Position numbers and translations under genes: made by a program. The notes beneath the pieces were generated by a model. It was not told the origin of the DNA, did not search any database, and was given only the letters and a program-made list of their open reading frames with translations. 10,817 bases of DNA from Acidobacteriaceae bacterium (GTDB lineage Bacteria > Acidobacteriota > Terriglobia > Terriglobales > Acidobacteriaceae), in NCBI GenBank assembly GCA_003152795.1, contig PMBA01000325.1, positions 1,296 to 12,112 of the forward strand. Direction: 5' to 3'. This document shows positions 1-5,684 of the stretch, piece after piece. Each line of letters begins with the position of its first letter. Within the stretch, counting starts at the first letter, position 1.

Positions 1-177
1 GCGGACCAGGAATTGATCAAACTGGTGCACGCGGCAGGGAAGAGAATCATGGTTTGGACGGTGAATCGTGCCGAGCGTATGCGAGAGTTCAAAGAGTGGA
101 GCGTGGATGCGATCATCTCGGATGAAACGGAATTGCTCGTGAGCTCGCTGCGGCAGGAACGAGGAACAGGAGCTTGA
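1..177 (+). CDS. Glycerophosphodiester phosphodiesterase, C-terminal end (5' truncated by window)
   Basis: An open frame enters from the left edge and stops with TGA at 175-177, giving the last 58 residues of a protein. The piece contains VWTVNRAERMREF followed by VDAIISDETELL. This matches the last strand and helix of the GDPD TIM barrel, where family members typically read WTVN...GVDGIITD.P. Such enzymes hydrolyse glycerophosphodiesters to glycerol-3-phosphate and an alcohol during phospholipid turnover. The catalytic N-terminal residues (HRG, E, D) lie outside the window, so activity cannot be judged. Its stop is followed directly by GTGATG of the next frame, and an AGGAG at 168-172 sits inside its last codons, so translational coupling to mazG is possible. 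The short length seen limits confidence. Confidence 0.72.
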   Translation, partial: ADQELIKLVHAAGKRIMVWTVNRAERMREFKEWSVDAIISDETELLVSSLRQERGTGA

Positions 178-180
178 GTG

Positions 181-1179
181 ATGGAGCGCCGGGCGTCCCC
201 GGCCCCAGAGGGGGATTCGCCGCCATTGCCCCCTCAATTCGCGTCATTTACATTGAACAGGATGCCCACCACAGGTGAACGATTCGAACGTGCGGTTCAG
301 ATCATGGCGCGGTTGCGCGCTCCGGGCGGATGCCCGTGGGATCGCGAGCAGACCTTCGACACCATCAAGCCCTACACGCTGGAAGAGACTTATGAAGTCC
401 TCGAAGCCATCGACAATCGCGATTGGCCGGAATTGACTGGCGAATTGGGCGACCTGCTGTTGCAGGTGCTGTTCTACTCGCAGATGGCAAGCGAGGAAGG
501 CCATTTCTCGGTGGATGACGTGCTCGACCGGCTTTCAAACAAACTGGTGGACCGCCATCCCCATGTGTTTGGCGATGTGAAGGCGGACACTCCTGCCGAA
601 GTGCTGCGCAATTGGGAGGCGTTGAAGGCGCAAGAGAAAGAGAAAAAGAAGCGGCTGGCGGCGGCCGGAGGCGAGAAGACAGAACAGTCTCGCGGCTCGC
701 AGTCTGATCAGGCGCAATCGGTGCTCGCGGGCGTGTCGTCGAAAATGCCAGCGCTCATGGAGGCCTATAAACTCAGCTCGCGCGCCGCGCACGTGGGATT
801 TGACTGGCCGGAGATGGAAGGGCTCTTCGAAAAGCTCGCTGAAGAAACCGCGGAACTCCGCGAGGAACTCAAGGCCGCCCCGGTCACGCCTCCATCGAGA
901 ACGGGCATTGCCGGGTCGGGAAAGCCGCAGGTTCCTCCCGAACTTCGCGAGCGTCTGGAAGATGAAGTGGGAGATCTGTTCTTCGTGCTGGTGAATATTG
1001 CCCGCTATCTGTCGCTCGATCCGGAGTCGGCGTTGCGCAAGACGAATCGTAAATTCAAGCGCCGGTTTCAATGGATGGAGGAGCGGTTGCGCGCCAGCGG
1101 GCGGGGGCCGCAGCAAGCCGCTATGGACGAACTCGAAACCTTATGGCAACAGGCGAAACAGCAGGAAAAACAAGCGTGA
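181..1179 (+). CDS. mazG: Nucleoside triphosphate pyrophosphohydrolase MazG (two MazG domains)
   Basis: MazG hydrolyses NTPs and dNTPs to the monophosphate plus pyrophosphate and is a cytoplasmic house-cleaning enzyme that also affects (p)ppGpp levels. Numbering from ATG 262, the first domain shows GGCPWDREQTF (22-32), the EExxE metal-binding helix EETYE (41-45) and the matching ELGD (61-64). The second domain shows EETAE (194-198) and EDEVGD (233-238). Two low-complexity linkers (about 128-152 and 205-227) separate the helices; the second, inside domain two, is unusually long. Start choice is open. ATG 181 has AGGAG at 168-172 with 8-nt spacing and touches the preceding stop. Family similarity, however, begins only at ATG 262 (MPTTGERF), which has AACAGG directly against it and so no useful ribosome site. 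The 27 residues between are Pro/Ser-rich and coincide with two DNA hairpins. The stop overlaps the downstream GNAT start (GTGA). Confidence 0.93.
   Translation: MERRASPAPEGDSPPLPPQFASFTLNRMPTTGERFERAVQIMARLRAPGGCPWDREQTFDTIKPYTLEETYEVLEAIDNRDWPELTGELGDLLLQVLFYSQMASEEGHFSVDDVLDRLSNKLVDRHPHVFGDVKADTPAEVLRNWEALKAQEKEKKKRLAAAGGEKTEQSRGSQSDQAQSVLAGVSSKMPALMEAYKLSSRAAHVGFDWPEMEGLFEKLAEETAELREELKAAPVTPPSRTGIAGSGKPQVPPELRERLEDEVGDLFFVLVNIARYLSLDPESALRKTNRKFKRRFQWMEERLRASGRGPQQAAMDELETLWQQAKQQEKQA
188..235. repeat. Double hairpin at the mazG 5' end
   Basis: Two inverted repeats lie in tandem. GCCGGG (188-193) pairs with CCCGGC (198-203) around the tetraloop CGTC, and GAGGGGG (208-214) pairs with CCCCCTC (229-235) around a 14-nt loop. 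They fall between the two candidate mazG starts (181 and 262), where the protein would be low-complexity and not family-like. This suggests a small palindromic element, or an RNA structure, inserted near the translation start. No T-run follows, so an intrinsic terminator is unlikely. No second copy is visible in the window. Confidence 0.5.
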
Positions 1180-1946
1180 CGGGAGCGGCCACCAGCGACG
1201 TGACTATCCGCAAGTGTGACGCGCTGGCGGAAATGCAGGCGTGCTTTGCGTTGCAGAAGGAAGTCTGGAAATTCTCCGATACCGACCTGATTCCGGTGCG
1301 GATGTTCGTGGTGGCGTCTAAGATTGGCGGTCACGTAATTGGGGCTTTCGCTGAAAGGGATCTGATTGGCTTCGCCCTGGCGATTCCGGGAATGCGGAAT
1401 GGCCACTGCTATTTGCACTCGCACATGCTCGCGGTTCGCCAGCAATATAGAAATGCGGGACTGGGCCGCCGGATGAAGCTCTTTCAGCGTCAGGATGCTC
1501 TGGCCCGGGGCTTCGAACTGATGGAGTGGACGTTCGATCCGTTGGAGATCAAGAACTCGTATTTGAATATCGAAAGGCTGGGTGCGATCGCGCGGCGCTA
1601 CAACGTGAACCAGTACGGGATCACGTCGTCGCCATTGCAGGGTGGATTGCCCACCGACCGCCTGGTGGCGGAGTGGTGGATGAAGTCGGAGCGGGTCGAA
1701 GCGGTGCTGGCGGATGCTCCGCCCACGAAGTTCGAATGCCGCGCACGCATCGCTGTGCCGGCGGAGATCTACGAATGGAAGGCAGAGAAGACGACCCGTG
1801 CGCAGGCGCTGGCGGTGCAGGCAAACAATCGTGAGCGGTTCACAACGGCGTTTGCCGAGGGATTGAGTGTGCTCGGCTATGAACGCGACGAACGCGGCAA
1901 TGGCCGGTTCCTGCTGGGCGAGTGGGACGAGCCTTGGCGGTATTAG
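1176..1946 (+). CDS. GNAT-family N-acyltransferase (COG3375-like), probable amino-acid N-succinyl/acetyltransferase
   Basis: This is a 256-residue GNAT acyltransferase resembling the predicted acetyltransferases of COG3375. The acyl-CoA pyrophosphate-binding motif A is visible as QYRNAGLGRRM (90-100). It is preceded by the strand CYLHSHMLAV and followed by WTFDPLEIKNSYLNIERLGA (118-137) and LPTDRLVAEWW (158-168), segments I recognise as typical of this family. I chose GTG 1176 because it overlaps the mazG stop as GTGA and has AGGA at 1163-1166 with 9-nt spacing. ATG 1143, further upstream in the same frame, lacks a ribosome site and would overlap mazG by 37 bases. The next gene is an OSBS/NSAR-family enzyme. 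In Geobacillus kaustophilus a GNAT D-amino-acid N-succinyltransferase is encoded with NSAR, so the likely reaction here is succinyl-CoA-dependent N-acylation of amino acids. That substrate is inferred from neighbourhood. Confidence 0.85.
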   Translation: MTGAATSDVTIRKCDALAEMQACFALQKEVWKFSDTDLIPVRMFVVASKIGGHVIGAFAERDLIGFALAIPGMRNGHCYLHSHMLAVRQQYRNAGLGRRMKLFQRQDALARGFELMEWTFDPLEIKNSYLNIERLGAIARRYNVNQYGITSSPLQGGLPTDRLVAEWWMKSERVEAVLADAPPTKFECRARIAVPAEIYEWKAEKTTRAQALAVQANNRERFTTAFAEGLSVLGYERDERGNGRFLLGEWDEPWRY

Positions 1947-1967
1947 CCGGCGTCTGATTTCCCGTAA

Positions 1968-2004
1968 AGACGCGGCTTATCGCGCCTCAGCGGAAGCCTC
2001 GTCT
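1968..2004 (+). promoter_or_regulatory. Hairpin between the GNAT gene and the leader frame
   Basis: AGACGCGGCTT (1968-1978) is nearly the reverse complement of AAGCCTCGTCT (1994-2004): 10 of 11 positions pair, with one internal mismatch. A further CGC/GCG pairing (1981-1983 with 1990-1992) is possible inside the loop. The structure ends 3 nt before the purine-rich ribosome site AGGGGAGGAAG (2007-2017). It has no T-run, so it is not a classic terminator. It could be an mRNA-stabilising or translation-modulating stem in the GNAT-racemase intercistronic region. The function is inference. Confidence 0.42.
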
Positions 2005-2023
2005 CTAGGGGAGGAAGAAATTC

Positions 2024-2068
2024 GTGGCCACAAAAGCGATGCTTGATACCAACCACAACCCATTATGA
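2024..2068 (+). CDS. Possible 14-codon leader frame coupled to the racemase start
   Basis: A GTG at 2024 has the best ribosome site nearby (GGAGG at 2010-2014, 9-nt spacing). It opens a frame encoding MATKAMLDTNHNPL and ends in TGA at 2066-2068, which overlaps the downstream ATG (2065-2067) as ATGA. The racemase frame itself has an in-frame stop at 2044-2046 and no ribosome site close to ATG 2065, so translation could reach it by coupling through this short frame. The peptide has no amino-acid run suggestive of attenuation. It may be only a coupling device, or chance. Ribosome profiling or conservation of the GTG, SD and ATGA arrangement in relatives would decide. Confidence 0.38.
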   Translation: MATKAMLDTNHNPL

Positions 2069-3183
2069 AAATCGAATCCATAACTCTTCGTGAAATCCAT
2101 ATGCCGCTCGTGCACTTTTTTGAAACGAGCTTTGGGCGCGTTTACAGCCGCCGCATTCTGCTCGTGAGCCTCGAAGCCGATGGCGTGCGCGGGTGGGGCG
2201 AGTGCGTCGCCGGGGAAGATCCGTATTACAGCCCGGAATGGACCGAAACAGCGTGGCCTACGATCAAGCACTATCTCGCGCCAATGCTGCTGCAGAGCGA
2301 ACTGGATTCTGGCCGGGACTGTGCGGCGCGCTTCGCCAGAGTCCGCGGGCACCATATGTCCAAGGCGGCGCTTGAAAATGCGGTGTGGGATGCGGAGGCG
2401 CGGCAGAAACAACTGCCGCTCTGGAAACTGCTGGGAGGAACGCGTCGTGAGATCGCCTGCGGCGTCTCGATTGGCATTCAGGACTCTCCGGAACAACTCC
2501 TCCAGAAAATCGACACGGAATTGGCGTCGGGATACCGGCGCATCAAGATCAAGGTGAAGCCGGGCTGGGATCTCAATGTGCTGGAGAAGATTCGCTCGCG
2601 CTTGCCGGATATCGTTCTCAGCGTGGATGCAAATTCCGCCTATACCCTGGACCAGGTCGAGCACCTGCGCAAGTTCGATGCTTTCCATCTGCTCATGATC
2701 GAGCAGCCGTTGTGGAACGATGAAATCTATCTTCACGCGCGGCTCCAGAAATCCATCCAGACGGCGATCTGTCTGGACGAATCCATTCTGAATGCGCGCG
2801 ACGCCGATTTTGCGCTGGAAATCGGCGCCTGCCGCATCATCAATATCAAGGTGGGCCGGGTGGGCGGTTTCGGCGAGGCAAAAAAAATACACGATGTCAC
2901 ACTTCGGCACAACATTCCTGTGTGGTGCGGCGGAATGCTGGAATCGGGAGTAGGTCGAGCGCACAATATCGCTTTGTCGACACTCGAGAATTTTCGCTTG
3001 CCCGGAGATGTGTCGGCATCGAAGCGCTATTGGAAAGAAGACATCATCGAACCCGAAGTGGAAGTGCGCGGCGACGGCATGATCGTCATCAGTGACGCGC
3101 CCGGCACCGGCTACCAGGTGCGCGAGGACATGGTGCGGAAGTTCACCGTGCGCGAAGAGACGTTTCGCGCCGGGAAGGCTTAA
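2065..3183 (+). CDS. menC: o-Succinylbenzoate synthase / N-succinylamino-acid racemase family enzyme (probable NSAR)
   Basis: This is a 372-residue member of the enolase superfamily, muconate-lactonising subgroup, of normal length. The N-terminal capping domain starts MKIESITLREIHMPLV. The barrel carries every catalytic residue expected: KIK (K161, K163), D188 in VDAN, E213 in IEQP, D238 in LDES and K262 in NIKVGRVGG. R265, three residues after the catalytic lysine, matches the arginine that in the Amycolatopsis/Geobacillus NSAR subfamily favours racemisation of N-succinylamino acids. Plain MenC enzymes usually lack it. With the acyltransferase just upstream and no other menaquinone genes in view, I favour NSAR: 1,1-proton transfer on N-succinyl D/L-amino acids. 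OSBS activity may persist, since enzymes of this subfamily are often bifunctional. ATG 2065 is the only sensible start because an in-frame stop lies at 2044. It has no close ribosome site and overlaps the stop of a 14-codon frame. Confidence 0.9.
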   Translation: MKIESITLREIHMPLVHFFETSFGRVYSRRILLVSLEADGVRGWGECVAGEDPYYSPEWTETAWPTIKHYLAPMLLQSELDSGRDCAARFARVRGHHMSKAALENAVWDAEARQKQLPLWKLLGGTRREIACGVSIGIQDSPEQLLQKIDTELASGYRRIKIKVKPGWDLNVLEKIRSRLPDIVLSVDANSAYTLDQVEHLRKFDAFHLLMIEQPLWNDEIYLHARLQKSIQTAICLDESILNARDADFALEIGACRIINIKVGRVGGFGEAKKIHDVTLRHNIPVWCGGMLESGVGRAHNIALSTLENFRLPGDVSASKRYWKEDIIEPEVEVRGDGMIVISDAPGTGYQVREDMVRKFTVREETFRAGKA

Positions 3184-3212
3184 GGCGAATTCGCAATTGC
3201 GATGACCGCTGG

Positions 3213-3270
3213 CAGTTGCCGCGCTCCGCCCGGCTGGGCTTGGACGGGCGCACTCGCCCGTCGCTCTGCG
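3213..3270 (-). repeat. Dispersed palindromic repeat, copy A
   Basis: This lies in the convergent gap between the racemase (+) and the lipoprotein (-). Its core is a perfect 8-bp stem with a 4-nt loop: GACGGGCG (3243-3250), CACT, CGCCCGTC (3255-3262). The flank from 3213 (CAGTTGCCGCGCTCCGCC, then CTTGGACGGG) aligns with the reverse complement of copy B at 6101-6150, allowing a 4-base gap. The similarity therefore extends beyond the stem. Strand is given relative to copy B taken as +. The hairpin could also serve as a terminator for either convergent gene, but no T-run is present. Confidence 0.7.
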
Positions 3271-3281
3271 AACCGCTCTTT

Positions 3282-4163
3282 CTATTTGCTGGAGGCGGCT
3301 TCTATCTTCAGCAGCTCCAGCCCCTGCGCGAACGTCAGGTCCGAGGGAACGCGCTTGAAGCCGCTGAAAATTTCAGTGGAGTTGATGGAGAGACTCTTGA
3401 ACAGCAGTATCTTGCCGGTAAACCTTAACGTCATGCCTGAAATCTCCCAGAAATTGTCGCCAACCTCCTGCTGCTGTACCACGAAGCGGCCGCCCCGATC
3501 GAGGTGTCCGAGAATTCCCCAGCCGAAGCCGACCTCCTTGGAAAGGGTGCCGTCAATGCTGGCGAGGCGGTAACGGGAGGCGTCCACCAGCACATAGCCC
3601 TGCATGCCGGTCAGGACCTCTTCGACGTGCGACGGTGGTTGGTAGCGGGGATTCGGACTAAACTTTATTTTCACCAGCGGCGCGCCAGTCCGGCCAATGC
3701 CCGCCGAGCCCGGTTCCTCCCCGGCGTACTCAAACAGGAACGCATCGGGCAGAGCGCGCACAATGCGCATGGTGCGCTCGGCGCTGCCGCGTTCCTGTTC
3801 GTGTTTCTTTCTCAGTTCTTCGGGATTGTTGACGAAGCGTTCGACTCGCTCCTCCTCTTGCCGGCGTTGTTCGGGAGTCAGAGGGTTGCTGTTGTAGGCG
3901 ATCGCCAAGCCGGCAGTAGCATCGTTGGTCTCAACATAGATTTTGGTCGTGGATCCCTGAGGCGTTGTCTTGGTCCCACGAAAAAGGAAGTGGGCAGTAT
4001 CGTCAGTGGCGGCCTTCATTTCGTTCTGCACAGCTTTACGCACCAGTTCCACCGGATCGCGATATGTGGAAACCGTCGCTTGCTGCCCGGCACAACCGGC
4101 CGCGGCCAGCAGCAGAATCCAGGCGCCCTTGTGGAAGATGCAGTGGGTCATACTGCGAGCCAT
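3282..4163 (-). CDS. Hypothetical lipoprotein, possibly LolA-like fold
   Basis: This frame encodes about 293 residues. From ATG 4163 the N-terminus is MARSMTHCIFHKGAWILLLA followed by AAGC, a signal peptide with a lipobox-like site at C24; the -3 residue is Ala rather than the usual Leu. A lipid-anchored envelope protein is therefore likely. After a Thr/Asp-rich region comes a charged helical stretch (about 90-130). Then comes a beta-rich C-terminal half with alternating hydrophobics (LVKIKFSPNP, GYVLVDASRYRLASIDG, FWEISGMTLRF). That pattern, including a short loop-rich 'resolve/refine' strand series, recalls LolA/LolB-type lipoprotein-handling folds, but no signature proves it. ATG 4151 and ATG 4196 are alternative starts; none has a clear ribosome site. 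The + strand frame over the same bases lacks any protein-like features. It stands alone, convergent with the racemase and divergent from bactofilin. Confidence 0.75.
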   Translation of the reverse strand: MARSMTHCIFHKGAWILLLAAAGCAGQQATVSTYRDPVELVRKAVQNEMKAATDDTAHFLFRGTKTTPQGSTTKIYVETNDATAGLAIAYNSNPLTPEQRRQEEERVERFVNNPEELRKKHEQERGSAERTMRIVRALPDAFLFEYAGEEPGSAGIGRTGAPLVKIKFSPNPRYQPPSHVEEVLTGMQGYVLVDASRYRLASIDGTLSKEVGFGWGILGHLDRGGRFVVQQQEVGDNFWEISGMTLRFTGKILLFKSLSINSTEIFSGFKRVPSDLTFAQGLELLKIEAASSK

Positions 4164-4394
4164 GGATGTGCGCGAGATGGAGTTGACGATCGTCATGTCC
4201 TGGCGGAGCACGCTGCCCCCGTCCAGACGATGGTAGCAAACCCAAGGGCGCCCTGGGCCAGCGCTTCCGCCCTCTGCTGTAAGTTCCTGATGGAGAATGA
4301 TTTGGGGTTGCCGAAGTGAGCCGCAATCCCACAGAATGATTTACAATCGGTTCATTCGCGGCGAACAGAGCGCGAGCGAGAGGGAGGCCAGTGC
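4164..4394. promoter_or_regulatory. Divergent intergenic region with a 17-bp near-palindrome
   Basis: These 231 bases separate the divergent lipoprotein and bactofilin starts and must hold both promoters. CCCAAGGGCGCCCTGGG at 4241-4257 is a near-perfect palindrome (one mismatched pair) and could be an operator or hairpin. TACAAT at 4342-4347 fits a sigma70 -10 box for bactofilin, but no convincing -35 lies 16-18 bases upstream. GGAGG at 4383-4387 is the bactofilin ribosome site. No RNA gene is recognisable. Confidence 0.35.
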
Positions 4395-4760
4395 ATGGAT
4401 GCTCCGCAAACCGGAGAGGGCGCCCACATCGGCAAGTCAGTGGTAATCAAAGGAGAGTTGTCGGGCTCCGAAGACTTGTATGTGGACGGCAACGTCGAAG
4501 GCAAGATTGAACTGCGCAACCACAGCCTGACAGTCGGGCCAAACGGTAACGTCAAGGCCAACGTCAGCGCCAAGTCCGTGGTGATTCAGGGCAAGTTGGA
4601 TGGGACGGTGAACGCCTCCGAACGCGTGGAGTTGCGAAAATCAGCGGTGGTAAATGGCGACGTGACCACGCAGCGCATCGCTATTGAAGAGGGCGCGTTC
4701 CTGAAAGGGAAGGTTGATATTCAGAAAGAGGTTGGAAAGGCGGGGACCACGTCTTTGTAA
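4395..4760 (+). CDS. Bactofilin (polymer-forming cytoskeletal protein)
   Basis: This 121-residue protein is made almost entirely of the short beta-strand repeats of the bactofilin domain (DUF583): IGKSVVIKGELSGSEDLYVD, then GNVEGKIEL, LTVGPNGNVKANVSAKSVVI, GKLDGTVNASERVEL and KSAVVNGDVTTQRIAI. Bactofilins fold as right-handed beta-helices that polymerise without nucleotide into membrane-associated filaments. They position cell-wall or polar proteins. Length and the short unstructured tails are typical. The start is ATG 4395, with GGAGG at 4383-4387 (7-nt spacing). A methyltransferase-like gene begins 45 bases downstream on the same strand, so the two are probably co-transcribed. There is no transmembrane segment, so any membrane contact would come through the N-terminal tail. 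Confidence 0.95.
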   Translation: MDAPQTGEGAHIGKSVVIKGELSGSEDLYVDGNVEGKIELRNHSLTVGPNGNVKANVSAKSVVIQGKLDGTVNASERVELRKSAVVNGDVTTQRIAIEEGAFLKGKVDIQKEVGKAGTTSL

Positions 4761-4805
4761 TTGCATGGGGACGATGGCTGATCCCGGCAGCGGACGCATT
4801 GATCG

Positions 4806-5498
4806 ATGGCAACTGTTTCTGACAACGTAATGAAATTCTTTCGGAGCTCTTCGAACCAGACTGCGGAATCCGCGGTTCCGCATAAGTTGACCCGCCGGTC
4901 GAGCGGCATGGGAGAAATTTCGCGGCTGCTGAATTCGCAGGAGGGGCTCTGCGTGCTCGACATGGGTGCGACCTCCGCCAACAACATCCGCTTTTTCACT
5001 GGCAAGGGACACAAGAATTACAGCGAAGATTTGTTGCGATCGTCACTTGATCCCGGCCTGCGCACACCAGACATCACGGGGAACCCGGTACTGAACAGCA
5101 AGAAATTTCTGGAAGAGAACCTGGTGTACGCGAACGCCCAGTTCGACGTGGTGCTGTGCTGGAACCTGCCCGATTACCTGGAAGAGAGCCTGGTGAAGCC
5201 GACCATCGACCGCTTATGGTCGGTGATGAAGCCGGGAGGATACCTGCTCGCTTTCTTTCACACCCGCGACGCGGGCCCGGACTCGATTTGCTATCGCTAT
5301 CACGTAACCGACAGCGACATGCTGGAGATGCAGGAGGTGAAGTTCACTCCGCCCGGCCGTCCTGCATCCGAAAAGCAGTCTCCGCGCCTGCAGCGCGTGT
5401 TCAACAACCGGCACATCGAAAACCTTTTCCGGGATTTCGCCTCGATCAAGTTCTTCCTGACCCGCGATGCCATCCGCGAAGTGCTGGTCGTGCGCTAG
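4806..5498 (+). CDS. Putative SAM-dependent methyltransferase (class I-like, degenerate motif I)
   Basis: This 230-residue protein has the order of class I methyltransferase elements. VLDMGATSANNIRFF (50-64) corresponds to motif I, an acidic NYSEDLL (71-77) follows, FDVVLCWNLPDYL (113-125) corresponds to motif IV, and MKPGGYLLAFFH (141-152) is the post-motif strand and loop. Motif I reads GATSA rather than GxGxG, so SAM binding may be weakened or atypical, and the substrate is unknown. The C-terminal part ends with FFLTRDAIREVLVVR, the usual antiparallel last strands. Two starts are possible: ATG 4806 with weak upstream GCGGA, and ATG 4830 (residue 9). It lies 45 bases after bactofilin on the same strand, suggesting a linked role, perhaps in envelope or cytoskeleton function. 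That link is only contextual. Confidence 0.72.
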   Translation: MATVSDNVMKFFRSSSNQTAESAVPHKLTRRSSGMGEISRLLNSQEGLCVLDMGATSANNIRFFTGKGHKNYSEDLLRSSLDPGLRTPDITGNPVLNSKKFLEENLVYANAQFDVVLCWNLPDYLEESLVKPTIDRLWSVMKPGGYLLAFFHTRDAGPDSICYRYHVTDSDMLEMQEVKFTPPGRPASEKQSPRLQRVFNNRHIENLFRDFASIKFFLTRDAIREVLVVR

Positions 5499-5520
5499 CT
5501 CGCCTCCCCTAAGTTCTGGT

Positions 5521-5554
5521 TACAAATTCCGGGTACAAATTCCAGGCACAAATA
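5521..5554. repeat. 13-bp short tandem repeat
   Basis: TACAAATTCCGGG (5521-5533) is followed directly by TACAAATTCCAGG (5534-5546) and a partial third unit starting CACAAAT (5547). That is about 2.5 units of period 13 with one change between the first two. It lies just upstream of the palindromic element at 5560-5679, in the gap after the methyltransferase gene. Confidence 0.6.
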
Positions 5555-5559
5555 TGCAT

Positions 5560-5679
5560 TGTCATCCTGAGCGTAGCCAAACCATTCGCGAAGCGATTGG
5601 TTTGGCGAAGTCGAAGGACCCCTACTCACCCGAAAATGCGTTTCGGGAGTAGGCGTCCCCGCTGCGCTCGGGATTGACG
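5560..5679. repeat. About 120-bp palindromic intergenic element with terminal inverted repeats
   Basis: The left end TGTCATCCTGAGCG (5560-5573) is matched by CGCTCGGGATTGAC (5665-5678) on the other side, whose reverse complement is GTCAATCCCGAGCG. Inside are two strong hairpins. CCAAACCA (5577-5584) pairs with TGGTTTGG (5598-5605), extended by CGC-type pairing around GAA. CCTACTC plus CCGAAA (5621-5635) pairs with TTTCGG plus GAGTAGG (5641-5653) around ATGCG. The sequence GTCATCCTGAGCG...GAAGGACCCC is of a kind I know as a common dispersed repeat in Acidobacteriota genomes. It fills the convergent gap between the methyltransferase and the small CxxC gene. It is probably a MITE/REP-like element and may act as a transcription barrier. 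Confidence 0.72.
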
Positions 5680-5684
5680 GCGTG

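Noticed and set aside
535..1116. 193-codon open frame on the - strand over mazG
   Set aside because: Arg/Leu/His-rich shadow of a gene with two clear MazG domains.
2005..2964. 319-codon open frame on the - strand
   Set aside because: It lies wholly across the racemase gene, whose catalytic motifs are complete, and its translation shows no recognisable motif. It is a high-GC antisense shadow.
3504..4319. 271-codon open frame on the + strand
   Set aside because: It overlaps the - strand lipoprotein, which has a signal peptide, a lipobox-like cysteine and a coherent fold pattern. The + frame has none of these.
4774..4830. 18-codon frame MADPGSGRIDRWQLFLTT ending TAATG at ATG 4830 of the methyltransferase
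   Set aside because: It resembles a coupled leader like the one before the racemase, but its only SD-like bases (GGGGA) lie too close to its ATG, and ATG 4806 is an adequate start. Probably chance.
5571..5653. Hairpin series considered as a CRISPR fragment or riboswitch
   Set aside because: There are no regularly spaced identical repeats and no aptamer-like conserved core. Terminal inverted repeats fit a palindromic mobile element better.
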